Source: Branchiostoma lanceolatum
Taxonomy: Eukaryota; Chordata; Leptocardii; Amphioxiformes; Branchiostomatidae
Assembly: GCF_035083965.1 (NCBI RefSeq)
Contig: NC_089738.1
Coordinates: 18,688,734-18,752,733, forward strand
Length of the DNA stretch: 64,000 nucleotides
Direction: 5' to 3'
Part shown: one piece after another, positions 12,201 through 21,499 of the stretch
Layout of the letters: every line of letters begins with the position of its first letter
Position numbering within the stretch: the first letter of the stretch is position 1
Made by a program: the position numbers and the translations under genes
Notes under the pieces: generated by a model
What the model was told of the DNA's origin: nothing
Databases searched by the model: none
What the model saw: only the letters and a program-made list of their open reading frames with translations

Positions 12201-13890
12201 TTGGGCTTGCTGGCGTGCTTTAGTCTTCATTACCGAACATAATTTCATCAGGTTGGTAGAACATTCAGAGTTTTCTTTTTCACAACCAGGAATGTCTCTC
12301 GCCTACTTAGCGACGAGAAGCAAGTACGGAAGGGATCGAAACGCAAGGTAAGCATTCCCGGGTGTGAAAATGAAAAGTCCAATATCTTATCGAATTCATG
12401 TTTTATTACAGGTGACAACCACTTCAGTCTGCAGGAGTTCGTGGCCCACATCGGCGACGAGACGCTGTTCAACGCGCTGGACCACAACCACGACATGACG
12501 CTCAGCTTCGGCGAGCTGCATACCATCGGCATGGATACCATCTTCAACAAATACGACAAGGACGGTACGATGTCTCCCGTCACTTTAAGCGGGGTGGTCA
12601 TAGAGGTTAAATTGTTGAATGTCTAGTACAGAGTGTCGAGTATACAAAAATGTACAGACCTCTCTATGGTATTTCAAGAGCTCCAATGATTTTTAGTGAT
12701 CTCTGGGGTCCTTCATAGTCCTTCGAATTCAGAAAGATTTTCAGTGATTTCCAAAGACTTCCAGAGATCCCAAAGGTGTCTTAGTGATACAGTCTTATAG
12801 TCGTTTTGTGATCTCCAATGTCTTTCGGTGATCTCCAGTGCCTTTAAGAGACCTCCAAAGCCTTTCAGTGATCTTCAAGGTCGTTCAGTGACCCTTTCAT
12901 GATATTTCAGTGATATCGATCATTGATCGGCATGGGCACCATCTTCAACAAATACGACAAGGACGGTACGATTTCTCCCAGGGCTCAGAGCCGAGACCAT
13001 TAAGAGACTGCCGAGTATTCAAAACTTTCAGTCATCTCAAATGGCAGTTCAATGATTCCCGATGACTTGAGTGATCTCCAAAATATGCCTTTCAGTGATC
13101 TCCGGTGTATTCCAGTGATCTCATTGGTCTTTTATTTGTGGTCTCCAAGGTCTTTCAGTGGCCTCCAATGCCTTTCAGTGCCCTCCAATGTCTTTCAGTG
13201 CCTCCAATGCCTTTCAGTGCCTCCAATGCCTTTCAGTGACCTCTAATGCCTTTCAGTGACCTCCAACGCCTTTCAGTGACCCCCAATGCCTTTCAGTGGC
13301 CTCCAATGCCTTTCAGTGACCTCCAAGGTCTTTCAGTAATCTTCAAGGTCGTTCAGTGTCCCCATAGGTCTTTTAGTGATCTCATAAGTCTCCAATGGCC
13401 TCTCAATGATATTTCAGTGATCTCAATCATTGATCTTTCAATAGTCTCCAGATTATTCAGATAGTTTCTTGGGGCATCGCCAAGTGTTCATCATCCAATT
13501 CTCAATGACATTTCAGTAGTCTCCAATGCCTTTCAATAATACTGTAATAATCTGAACGATCAAATAAAGCTCTACTGATCGACTGTTTCCAGGAAGCGGA
13601 TTCCTGGAGGGACATGAAGCTGATGAAATGTTGGTCGTCTATGACATGGTCATGGCGATGAACGCGGCCTAGAGACAGTAAACTGTGGATGAGCTTTGAG
13701 TAATCTTGACACCATGACAAGATCTGAATGAACTTTTAGTAGTCCCATGGCGGCCTTTGGATAATCTTGTAATAATCTTAACTATATTTAACGCTCTTCT
13801 GATCGACTGTTTCCAGGAAGCGGATTCCTGGAGGGACATGAAGCTGATGAAATGCTGATCGTGTATGACATGGTCATGGCGGGACAGTAA
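6259..13890 (+). CDS. efB: secreted 12-EF-hand protein (about 354-356 aa)
   Basis: Exons: 6259-6314, 7034-7137, 8280-8435, 9790-9969, 10428-10589, 10820-10999, 12412-12564, then a last exon 13817-13890 (354 aa) or its duplicate 13593-13672 (356 aa). All join in frame. Residues 1-14 or so form a signal peptide (MTPFFLLFVALASA), followed by SPVRRQ with a dibasic site. The first loop is DINADGLISYDE (residues 25-36), and twelve loops follow through DKDGSGFLEGHE. Loop 2 ends in Gln (DIDGDQFLYLPQ) and loop 3 starts with Asn, so both may bind weakly. The order long/short/long/short of internal exons gives two doublets. The donor after 10589 reads GC instead of GT (GACG|GCACGT), whereas efA has GT there. 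The start was chosen because the 56-nt first exon is identical in length and near identical in sequence in all complete family members. Confidence 0.85.
7199..7420. mobile_element. MITE, about 220 bp, roughly 50-bp inverted termini
   Basis: GGTCCGGACCTAGCCTCCTT on the left mirrors AAGGAGGCTATTCCGGACC on the right, and GAACGGCGGCGTATATAT mirrors ATATATACGCCGCCGTTC. It is in the efB intron after the 104-nt exon. ORFs here are shadows of the repeat. Confidence 0.85.
7921..8270 (+). repeat. tRNA-like SINE remnant in efB intron
   Basis: AAATGGCCTAGTTGGCAGTG resembles a tRNA 5' half, and a related head is seen at 61714 (AAATGGCCTAGTGGCTAGAG). The tail has TTTGGGAAAGACATTTGAC. It is a diverged element. 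Confidence 0.5.
8500..8610 (+). mobile_element. LINE reverse-transcriptase C-terminal fragment
   Basis: Translation gives NQMTRLAEDRQQWRAF followed by YAAPTAD, a tail typical of LINE ORF2 proteins. The same segment with more upstream sequence is at 47821-48070. It lies shortly after the donor of the efB exon ending at 8435. Confidence 0.7.
8870..9075 (+). repeat. SINE body/3' end
   Basis: GGGCCCTTGGGAAAGGCACTT, then a GGTACCTGACTTCAGTTGGGG segment and GGAATGGGCTCCGCCGTC match the body and tail of the SINEs at 36244 and 24990 (opposite strand). The tRNA head is missing or eroded. Confidence 0.65.
9120..9575 (-). mobile_element. Probable LINE ORF2 C-terminal debris with an internal tandem duplication
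   Basis: On the minus strand the frame reads LLSLLRADLKERGQ and NLRELRKLVINRTKWREL, like the end of a LINE reverse transcriptase. About 175 bp (9233-9405) is repeated directly at about 9411-9570, including TTGCAGTGCCTTCCTTTCCC and GTCAAGACGATGTCCAAAGC. A related stretch occurs at 53500-53725. Confidence 0.5.
10003..10200 (+). repeat. GC-rich interspersed repeat, same family as 54655-54900
   Basis: CCAATTGGAAAAAAGGGGCC, GACCCCGAATCATTTTA and ATCGTGCGAACACCGGGAG are shared with 54655-54900. It sits in the intron after efB exon 9790-9969. Confidence 0.65.
10620..10800 (+). repeat. Half copy of the MITE at 17996-18241
   Basis: It shares GTGAACCAGTCAGAATTGCC and GGTGACAGATGGTC, and then AATAAATCACTTAGTTGTGT, with 17996-18241. 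It occupies most of the short intron between efB exons 10428-10589 and 10820-10999. Confidence 0.65.
11120..11860 (+). repeat. LINE 3' tails and A/T-rich stretch in efB intron
   Basis: AATTAGCCTTCGGGCAAGAA then ACAAATAAAAC near 11158-11195, and AGACCTTGTATAAGCCACTA with AATAAACCAAACCAAACC near 11750-11860, look like 3' ends of LINEs. Between them (about 11400-11740) lies very A/T-rich DNA with many TTATT and ATTATTA motifs. No gene is seen. Confidence 0.5.
11870..12190 (+). repeat. Three decayed copies of the 5' edge of efB exon 12412-12564
   Basis: Near 11876, 11979 and 12127 an acceptor (TTGCAG, TTACAG or TGTAG) is followed by exon-like sequence such as GGTGACAACCATTTCAGTCT or GGTGGCAACCACTTCTACTT. 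An intronic piece with GAAATATAG and GATGGACC follows each one. The copies lack the rest of the exon and contain stops, so they cannot be full exons. Confidence 0.75.
12645..13510 (+). repeat. 20-22-bp minisatellite with an embedded exon 3' edge
   Basis: Dozens of imperfect units of the form CCTTTCAGTGACCTCCAATG occur between efB exon 12412-12564 and the last exons. At 12926-12968 the array includes GGCACCATCTTCAACAAATA, then CGACAAGGACGGTACG, a copy of the end of the preceding exon with its splice donor. The short ORFs here are repeat translations, not genes. Confidence 0.9.
13593..13672 (+). CDS. Alternative or superseded last exon of efB
   Basis: The sequence encodes SGFLEGHEADEMLVVYDMV, followed by MAMNAA and TAG. 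It has the same acceptor context (GATCGACTGTTTCCAG) as the exon at 13817-13890. The two copies lie about 224 bp apart with duplicated flanks. The second copy has a good donor 23 nt after its stop (GCC|GTGAGTA at 13913/13914), matching the 3' UTR intron of the family, but the first lacks a clear one. The second is therefore more likely the main form. Use of the first would change the C-terminus from MAGQ to MAMNAA. Confidence 0.6.
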
Positions 13891-14389
13891 CCAGCATCAG
13901 CAGGATGCTGGCCGTGAGTACCCTCCTCCTCTTCTGCCAACAGTTTCATGAGTTATTAGCAGATTGTGAAGATTTGGAGTCCACTAGTCCTGGTGAATAT
14001 TCTCCCACAGCAACTCAATTAGATGAGACATTCCTTTTTATCAAATTGTAGACTCACATGAAGTTAAATAAATTGCACGGACAGTCATGAACCTGGGGGG
14101 GGGGCAGAGTTGTAGTTTAGAACATCTTTCTGAAGATCACCCAGGCCACTGTTCCTACTTTACCTCTTTTGCTAAAGAAGCCTTCTCAAACTAGGGACTA
14201 AGAGCCTAATGCTTAAGAGCAAATCACAACAAGAACCGTGAATTTCAAAACTTCACAAGCTAAATCTGATCTAGGCTTCGGTATGCTGCTACTAAAATGG
14301 CTGAAAAAAAAAATACCCAGGCTTTTCTTTTTTAGTTGTGTGTAGCTTTACCAGACTGACAATTCCCCAATGGCATAAACTGCAGGATG

Positions 14390-14731
14390 GTAAAAAATAA
14401 TGGTTTTTATTGGTTAGAAATTACCCGCAATGGCAGCCTGAATTGATGCAGGGTATTACAGGTTTCACATAATACACAACATATATAATATCTATTCCAC
14501 ACTTGCATTTTGTGGAACTGTCGCAAGGGTCTGGGCGGCTGCCATTCGGCGCCACCAGGTGACCTCAATACGACTTTCCCCGACGGAAGTCTTTACACCT
14601 GGGTGGAGTGAGGCAAGTCGTGTGAAGTGCCTTTCCCAAGGGCACAAGATCGGTGACATGACAGGATTCGAACTCGGGACCTCTTGGTTCTGAGTCAAAC
14701 GCTCTGCCGCTGCGCCACCACACGACCCCAA
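14390..14731 (-). repeat. Full-length tRNA-derived SINE in efB 3' UTR intron
   Basis: On the minus strand it has a tRNA-like head (GGGGTCGTGTGGTGGCGCAG), B-box GAGTTCGAATCC and CCCTTGGGAAAGGCACTTCA body. It ends in GAAACCTGTAATACCCTGCA. It matches 25466-25790 along its whole length. Confidence 0.85.
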
Positions 14732-14779
14732 TAGTACTTAGAAGATTGCTGAAATGGTTCTTTCTTTTCCTTTCCCCAG

Positions 14780-14915
14780 AGTTGTATCCTGTGCCAGGGT
14801 GACCTGGCACCTGCCTTGCGTCTGCAGATTCGTCATCAGCAAACAGTGCATAGGGCCAGGGAATACAGGTTTCACAGCATAAATCAAATAAAACTTTGCC
14901 ATACCTCACTCCGTT
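14780..14915 (+). other. efB 3' UTR exon with poly(A) signal
   Basis: An acceptor CTTTTCCTTTCCCCAG ends at 14779, with a second AG two bases on. The exon begins with TTGTATCCTGTGCCAGGGTG, homologous to the efA exon at 4522. AATAAA is at 14887-14892. Confidence 0.7.
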
Positions 14916-14919
14916 GGTT

Positions 14920-16085
14920 TCGTATTTTTTTTGTAATCCAACTTTTTATTTGTTTGCTACACATAAGCTGTATTGATAGACCATCTGAATGTGTAACACA
15001 CCGCTTCTGTGCTGTATTTCAAGGAGTAATAAAGGACAAATAAGTTTAATCCACTCACACTGGCATGGACCCGTACTCCAATTGATAAGTGTGGTGGGTT
15101 CTTTAACGTTTCTCAATGTGTGTTCTCAATGGAACCTCCTGCTTTACATCCCATCCGAGCAACCATTAGAAGGTACAGTATAACATTGTGGGTAAGTTGG
15201 AATTGCACTCTCAATATTGTGACTTGTGCATGTATGAGCACATATTGACCACAAAAAAATCAGAAAAATGTAGAAGTGATAGTAGTTAAAATCACCAACT
15301 TGGTTCCATTTATAATATTCGGCTTTTACCTAATGTCATTTAAAACCACGCTCTACATTACCTTAGCTGTAATATCAGCCTAATATGATTAAATTATCCA
15401 TCCTTCTCACAAGAAGTCTTGAAAATGACTAATGCATTTATTTGTGTGTGTAACGAAAGTTAAGAACACAGAGCTTATAGAATCTTGGCTTCTTGACTAA
15501 TTCAAAGACATCATTGATGAAGTTTGAATAGCTGTACTGAGAAGTAAAAAAAAGGCATACTTACATGTATATCAGACATTATGATATAAGTCCTAATGTC
15601 ACCCAGGTAGGTGCAAAGACACCTTTTTGAAAACATACTGTCTTCCTTGAAATTCAATATCAATAGTAAGGTACTGTCAACCCTCAGAATGCTGTTAGGT
15701 ATCTTATGATAGATGACTGCCACGTTAAAAAAAAGGTAATCCTAATCTTTTAGTGCAGCATAAGCACTCCTCAAGCAATGCACACTTAAGATATGCAGAC
15801 CTTCTTGAGAACGCCTTTCTATGTGTCATCTTATGGTATCTTCAGAATCTGTATCTATGTAGGCAGTATAACCACCCTTTATCGTAACACACCAGCTTCG
15901 CAGGCACACGGCGCGGCAGCAGCTGGGTTATATTACACTGAACGACCTGTCACACCTAACCTTTGCATATCTAACTGTAAGATCATGTGTATCTAGTAAG
16001 GATATAGATTATGATAGTTGCTGTTACCTCGTAATGGCTTAAAACTATAACAAAACTGAACCAACTAAACCTTACATGGGGTAAT
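14920..16085. other. Intergenic region between efB and the reductase gene
   Basis: There is no convincing gene. A repeat with GATAAGTGTGGTGGGTTCTT near 15085 recurs at 18866. At 15840-15990 lies a LINE 3' tail (TAACACACCAGCTTCGCAGG then CACACCTAACCTTTGCATAT) that is also seen at 6400, 16755, 35880 and 40590. Confidence 0.5.
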
Positions 16086-16090
16086 CTCAG

Positions 16091-19000
16091 TTACCTGTAC
16101 TCATCCCCACAATCCCCTATCACAGCCATTAGGTCCCTGCCCCTGCTGACTACAGTGTGAATCCTGTCCATGTCCTGCTGTGTCAGGTCGAAGGTGAAAG
16201 TTCGAAGGTTGTCCTGGATGTGTTCTGCCCCCGGCACTCCTAGTCTGCACCCCACAATCACACCTAAGGATGAGAACAATTAGTTCAAAGACTTGAGTTG
16301 ATCAGTCAAACGTGATGTGTAAGTCCAATTTTTTGTGTAGGAAATTTTGTGTTTCAGTTCAGCTCTGAAATGGAATGACTACCAAAACAGACAAAACTTT
16401 CAAGAGAACAATCAGTTTAGCCTTTTTAGCTTAACTAAACAAAAATGAGAGATTTCACTGGATATTTTAACTCATGTGACTATGGCGTAACCTAGGCTCT
16501 AGATTCTACAACAGAACCTCAACAAGAATGTATATTTTCAGTCATAAGATAGTTGAATTTGGCAAGACACGTCTATTCCAGTGTTCCACAGTAAAGGTAA
16601 AGGTGTTCACATTCTTTTTGAAGCCATAAGGGCAGTGGGTTGTTATCCACAACTCGTGTCTAGGACAGTGGTATTGGAAGGCGGAGCAAGATACTTATTC
16701 ATACACCTGGGCGAAAATTAGAAAGTTGTGTTACAGATACAACATCTAGACAGGAATGGAACCTCCTGAGATTCTGTATCTGTATCTATATAGCTGGTAT
16801 AACCGCCATTTGGCGTAACACACCAGCTTCATAGGCACGTGTGTAAAAAATTGTGACAGGCCCTTACCTCCTACAGCTGGTTGGTCAAGGATATATTTTG
16901 TGGCCACGTTGGCGACACTAACTCCATGTTCATCTGCTATGATCTTCAGCACCTGGTAAAAGGAGAATACAGATAGATGCAAATTGTTCAGTCATGCACA
17001 CACACACACACACACACACACAAGCACACACACACACAAACACATAGAAATGTATATGCACACATAAACACACACATCCTTACTTATGCACACATAAACA
17101 TAAATGTATACACCGTGTCACACATACACTCACACACCTCAGGTTCTCTCATTCTCACCTTAAGCAATTCTTGGTGTAGCTTCCATCCTCCCCAGGAATC
17201 CACCATGTTCTTGTACTTCCCCAAGGACGCGGTGGGAAGGTCGTGACGAGACGTTGGTTCCTTGGCTCCAAGATATTTCTCAGTAAGCAGACCACCTCCT
17301 GGAAAGAAATTATGGCGGGAGGGGACACTCTTCAGTTTTTTCTTCCTGCCGGGTTTGAAAGAAAACAAGGAATTTGGAGAACACTATTCAATTGTTGTTC
17401 CTAAATGCAATTTGTTTTTCTAATGCATGAGGCTTATGCACGAGTATGCTTTACTCTGTATCATTCTATATTTGAGAGAAAGAGAGAGGGATGGAGAGAT
17501 TGAGAGAGAGAGAGAGAGTTGTGGAAGGATCTAAGGTCTATTAAGGTACATTTGTACATTTGTAAGGTAGAGAGAGAGGGGGAGAGAGAGCAAAGGTCTG
17601 AGCATAGATCAGAGAGAGAGAAAGAGAGAGACTTTTTGTCAAACAATTCTTTTAGAGATTGTAAACTAAAAGAATTTGATGAAAGAGTGCAAATAAAAGG
17701 TAAGAAAGAAGGTACCAAGTGTTCCATATGTGAGGAGCTTTATCCCATGTGCCGTGCAGAATTTTGCCATCTTCTGTCCTGGTCGCCTGTCAATCAGGGA
17801 ATACTGCACCTAGTGGAGGAGATGGGAAGAAAAAAAAAGAAATCTTTAGCCACAACAGTTTATTTTCTTGGTTCCTAAATATTTTTCTATAAAAAATACT
17901 CGGAAAGAATCTCAAGAAGAAAACAGAGGGCTGTGACTGTGAGGAAAATTTGAATCTTACTAGGTTCATCCGTGAATAGTTTCATCAGGTTGATAAGTCA
18001 CTGAATAAAAAGACTCTTTGTACAAAACCAAGAGATTTATTCCACAGACGTTTCGATCACCTGGTTTGTACATATGTAAATATTTTGCGTTTGGGAATGC
18101 ATCTCATTATTATGTATAAGCAGCAGCCCCTGTGTTGCATTGCTATGTGAACCAGTCAGAATTGCCTTGAAGAAGGTGACAGATGGTCACCGAAACATCG
18201 GTGGAATAAATCTCTTGGTTGTGTAAAAATATTCAGTGACTATGTTCACTTGGATTCCTGAAACTATGTGTACCAACTTGAAGGTACAAACATTCCCATC
18301 AGACTCTGTTTTTAAGACGATCTTTCAATTCGGCATTTTAATCATTTTAATTTTTTTTTAAATCTGAGATCTAACAAATTAAATTTGTGCGGCCTAACTC
18401 ACACCTGCTACTGACTACTAAGGGTATATGCCTCAAAAGTCGAAAGGAAAGCTTAAATCATAAAGCAAAAAATTTGAGTTACAACAACAGTTCATGAGTG
18501 AGGACTTCATCTGGAGTCCGTTGTAGCACCCTACCTGATTTGAAGAGATAGGGATGCCTTTGTTCACAATTTCCTCCAGCCGAACTGTGTCAAAATTGGT
18601 TAGGGCCAGCTCACCTATGGATACAAGGAAAGAAAATCAAGGCTTGCAGGGAAAATTAAGATTTATCTTATGTAGATATCTTATTACGGGCTACATGTCC
18701 ATTGAATAGACCAAGGACGGCATCTATTCTCCGTAAGTCAGAAACATTTAACACTTAAAACAGGTTTGATTCACTGTTGTGAAAGCTGCTTGAGAATACT
18801 CCCTAACCCACTTAGAACAGAATGGTTTCGATCTCCACGCACACAGGGATGGACTCTTTTCAATAAGTGTGGTGGGTTCTTAATCGTTTGAGGTGTGGCT
18901 CTCCTCAAACAAGGGACCTGCATTTAACATCCTATCTAAGATCTGTCCCTAACAGAAGCAATACATTGATAAAAAGTCTTTCATTTATTTTGCACGAAAC

Positions 19001-21494
19001 TTAAATTTATCAAAAGGACATCCTAACAAAGCTGACAAAAAACAACATAGTAAAATCAAATGGTCTACCACTGACCAATTTTGCCCTCTGCCTGCAGGTC
19101 TGCCATGTGGCCCAGGGCATCCAGATATCTCTTATCACTGTAGTCCCACCAGTGGAACTGCAAACTGTCCAGCCTGTCCACCCCCATCCTTCGAATGGAC
19201 CGGTCTATGTTTTCTTCAACCACCTGCAAGGAGTAATTGTATTCAATACTAGTTACGTCACAGTACATGGCTTGAAATTCATTCTTGAAGGAAGGTGTGC
19301 ACCTTAGAAGCCTAAAATTTAAGCTGAACACAAAAATTTCAAAAAAAGATAAAACAAAAATGATAGAATAAAGTAGAATATCTCTGAACTGGAAGCTAAA
19401 ATTTTACAGCTAATTTCAATATTCTAAATAGGTTTTAGTATCTTTTATGACACTACAGTCAAGAGTAGACTTTCACAACACAAGACTTAGTGTACAATAA
19501 TGCCTTTACACATGTACATGTAACCCTACTCAAATATCTGGGTGCGCCGATGAACCCACGGTCACCCTAGTATTTCTAGCCCTGTACTTTGTACCTTCAG
19601 TTGTATAACACTGTAACGGTTGCAGATATTTGTATTTGTTGACACAGTATGACCGCTCACCTTCCTTGTCATGGGCCCAGGTCGAGGCACCCACTTGGTC
19701 AGACCCTGCACTTTACCCAGAGCTTCTGCACCCCTCTCAGCTTTCAGCTGCAACACAGGAACAGAAGGCAACAGTCACTCTGTATATATCAATATTAGCT
19801 TCCTTATGCTACGGTCACATTTGCAACTGTGCCTTTAGTGTGTGCATCCCCCTAAGGCACCGGACACCGTGTGTGTTACCTCTCTGTGTTCTCACAATTA
19901 CTTTATGGCATCTACTTGTTCCCGGGTCCCGAGTTGATTTAAACTCTGATATGCCATCAGAAAAAAAAGGATATCATAAAGACCTACTCAAAGACCCATT
20001 GCTAAAGAGGCTAATCAAGACTTAAGTATTTCAAGAAAAATTGTATACTTGTCACTCTGATCTTGAGAACTTTGGCTTTGCCTGCCCAATCATTTCATTC
20101 ACCTTTTAAAACTACAACTGTACAGTAAAGCCACATCAATCCAGTTCATGCCTTCTTGATTACAGTTTAATGTAAAATTTTAAAAGAAAACCCTCGGACT
20201 CTGTTTACAATGAATCTTTCAGTTCAGCAGAATTTTCAAAAATCTATGAATTAGCGAATAAAATTGGTGTGGCCTCACCTTTTTCAGAAAAGCCCCGTAG
20301 AACTCTTCGGCAGGTCCATAGTGGTCTGCCATGTCAAACGTTGTGAAACCTGCATCCACATAACTCAGCATCTCATTCACTAAGGAAGGATAGGCAGGAA
20401 GGAGAATATTCAATTTCAAGGCAGGAAACTGACCATGTCTCTTCGTGGCACTTGGACTTGGAGTCCTGAATGTTCATTGTTGCTTGCCAACATTTTTTAA
20501 ACAGATCCTTGTTTTCTTTTACTTTCTTGGCATGGTACAATGTTTCCCGGTAATTGCTTTCTTTCAGTGCATTATGCAAAAAGGTTTTGAAAATTGCCAA
20601 AACCATACATTTTGATTGAAGATAAAGATAGATGATAAGGATGGCTATTCCAAGATCATGAATTCCTAGTGTCTTGAGCCACCAAGACACGTTCAGTTTC
20701 TGCCCTGATTTTTTTGTACCTTTTTTATGAAAGCTCCATATATGTCCTCAGAGGGGCCATAAATGTCGGCCAGGTCAAAGCTTGTCAGACCAGAGTCATA
20801 GTACTGCAGCATGGCATCAGCTGGGGGAGGGGGGCAAGGCATAACAGTTACTAACTTACACCTCTATATTCCGATGGCCCCTGAACCCTAACCCTTAAGT
20901 AATAGTGGAGTCGTGTGGCGTAACGGCAGGGTTTTTCGGCCCAGAACCCAGCGGTCCCGGGTTCGTATCCCCTGATGCCACAGATGTTGTGCCCTTTTGT
21001 AACAGTGGGGTTTCAAGCGCCTCCAACTGACCAGTCTAACTGGTCGTGACCTTTTCGCCTAGTGGTTAAGGCGTGCGTGCCTGTGATCTAGGCTGCCGGT
21101 TTCGGCGTGGGTTCGAATCTCACTTGGGATCACTTATTTCTACTCGCTCCTTTGATTTGTTTCACTGGTTAAACCGGCGTGGGTTCGAATCTCGGTTGGG
21201 ATCTGACTTCTTTCTACTCACTCCTTTGATTTGTTTCACTTAGGAAAGACACTTTACATGACTATCCTCACCCCATCAGGGTATAAAAACGGGTATATTA
21301 TGTGTGTTGGTCACGACACCAGCACATTCAGTTACATAAATATTTGTTTATTTATTTATTTATTTGTTTGTTTGTAACTGACCTGCCCTGTGTGGGTCGA
21401 TGGGTCCGTGCGCCCCTGACACCTGCCACATGCCATTCAGGATGCGGGTGATCTCCAGTCCCCCCCTCAGACGCACCTTTGGTACCCCTGCCAT
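16091..21494 (-). CDS. Aldo/keto reductase, 339 aa, nine coding exons per transcript
   Basis: Exons in transcript order: 21494-21383, one of 20820-20720 or 20379-20279, 19747-19661, 19223-19076, 18614-18535, 17809-17716, 17298-17159, 16952-16868, 16263-16091. All junctions are GT-AG and in frame. It starts [11 protein letters not shown] with [12 protein letters not shown]. The aldo/keto reductase tetrad is present: Asp53 and Tyr58 (FDxADxYG), Lys89 (GLTKWVP) and His124 (LQFHWWDY). [13 protein letters not shown] (about 174-186), the TYGTLGGGLL region and [14 protein letters not shown] near the C-terminus are typical NADPH-binding barrel elements. It ends GDCGDEYR. The family reduces carbonyls with NADPH in the cytosol, and the substrate here is unknown. 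It has no apparent link to the neighbouring EF-hand genes. Confidence 0.9.
16590..16720 (-). repeat. SINE tail fragment in reductase intron
   Basis: GGTTGTTATCCACAACTCGT, GTCTAGGACAG and TTGGAAGGCGGAG match the tail of the SINE at 24990-25245. It is a short, diverged piece. Confidence 0.5.
16755..16855 (-). repeat. LINE 3' tail
   Basis: TTCTGTATCTGTATCTATAT followed by AGCTGGTATAACCGCC and GTAACACACCAGCTTC is the reverse complement of the end of the LINE at 35605-35990. Confidence 0.65.
16996..17042. repeat. (CA)n microsatellite
   Basis: A run of CA dinucleotides with a single interruption lies in a reductase intron. Further CACACA-type tracts continue to about 17145. Confidence 0.95.
17996..18241. 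mobile_element. MITE, about 246 bp
   Basis: AGTCACTGAAT at the left end mirrors ATTCAGTGACT at the right, and CCAAGAGATTTATTCCA mirrors TGGAATAAATCTCTTGG. The inner part has AAGAAGGTGACAGATGGTCA. Related partial copies lie near 10620, 31323, 41505 and 47580. Confidence 0.85.
20279..20379 (-). CDS. Reductase alternative exon 2b (distal copy)
   Basis: The 101-nt exon reads [18 protein letters not shown] then [15 protein letters not shown]. It has the same length, phase and catalytic Asp and Tyr as 20720-20820. Using both in one transcript would shift the frame (202 nt), so the pair should be mutually exclusive. Confidence 0.8.
20720..20820 (-). CDS. Reductase alternative exon 2a (proximal copy)
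   Basis: The 101-nt exon reads [18 protein letters not shown] then [15 protein letters not shown], bounded by CCCCCAG and GTACAA. It differs from the distal copy at about half of its residues, which implies an old duplication kept under selection. Confidence 0.8.
20905..21030 (+). repeat. SINE head fragment
   Basis: GTGGAGTCGTGTGGCGTAAC then GGTCCCGGGTTCG and a GTTGTGCCC start of the body are seen. The rest is truncated and followed directly by the tRNA-like unit at 21046. Confidence 0.65.
21046..21133 (+). repeat. tRNA-like sequence with long variable arm (SINE head or tRNA relic)
   Basis: An acceptor-like pair GTGACCT / GGGATCAC carries mismatches, and there is a D arm CGCC-TAGTGGTTAA-GGCG. 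A GCCT/AGGC stem encloses the loop GTGATCT, followed by a GCCG-GTTT-CGGC extra arm and a GGTTCGAATC T arm. About 75 bp from its 3' half is repeated at 21173-21240. The mismatched acceptor stem and the repeat suggest a SINE-related copy rather than a working tRNA gene. Confidence 0.5.
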
Positions 21495-21499
21495 CCTTC

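Noticed and set aside
13052-13464. Two frames of MPFSDLQ-type repeats
   Set aside because: They are translation of the 20-bp minisatellite inside an efB intron.
14492-14909. Frames on the minus strand near 14.5-14.9 kb
   Set aside because: They lie in the SINE at 14390-14731 and its flank; the same peptides appear at 25465-25688 from the other SINE copy.
21046-21133. Functional tRNA gene
   Set aside because: The acceptor stem is imperfect, the anticodon arm is short, and half of it is duplicated next door. A SINE head is more likely.
16091-21494. Reductase as two tandem genes because of the two similar first-half exons
   Set aside because: Only exon 2 is duplicated. All other exons occur once and fit a single 339-aa protein.
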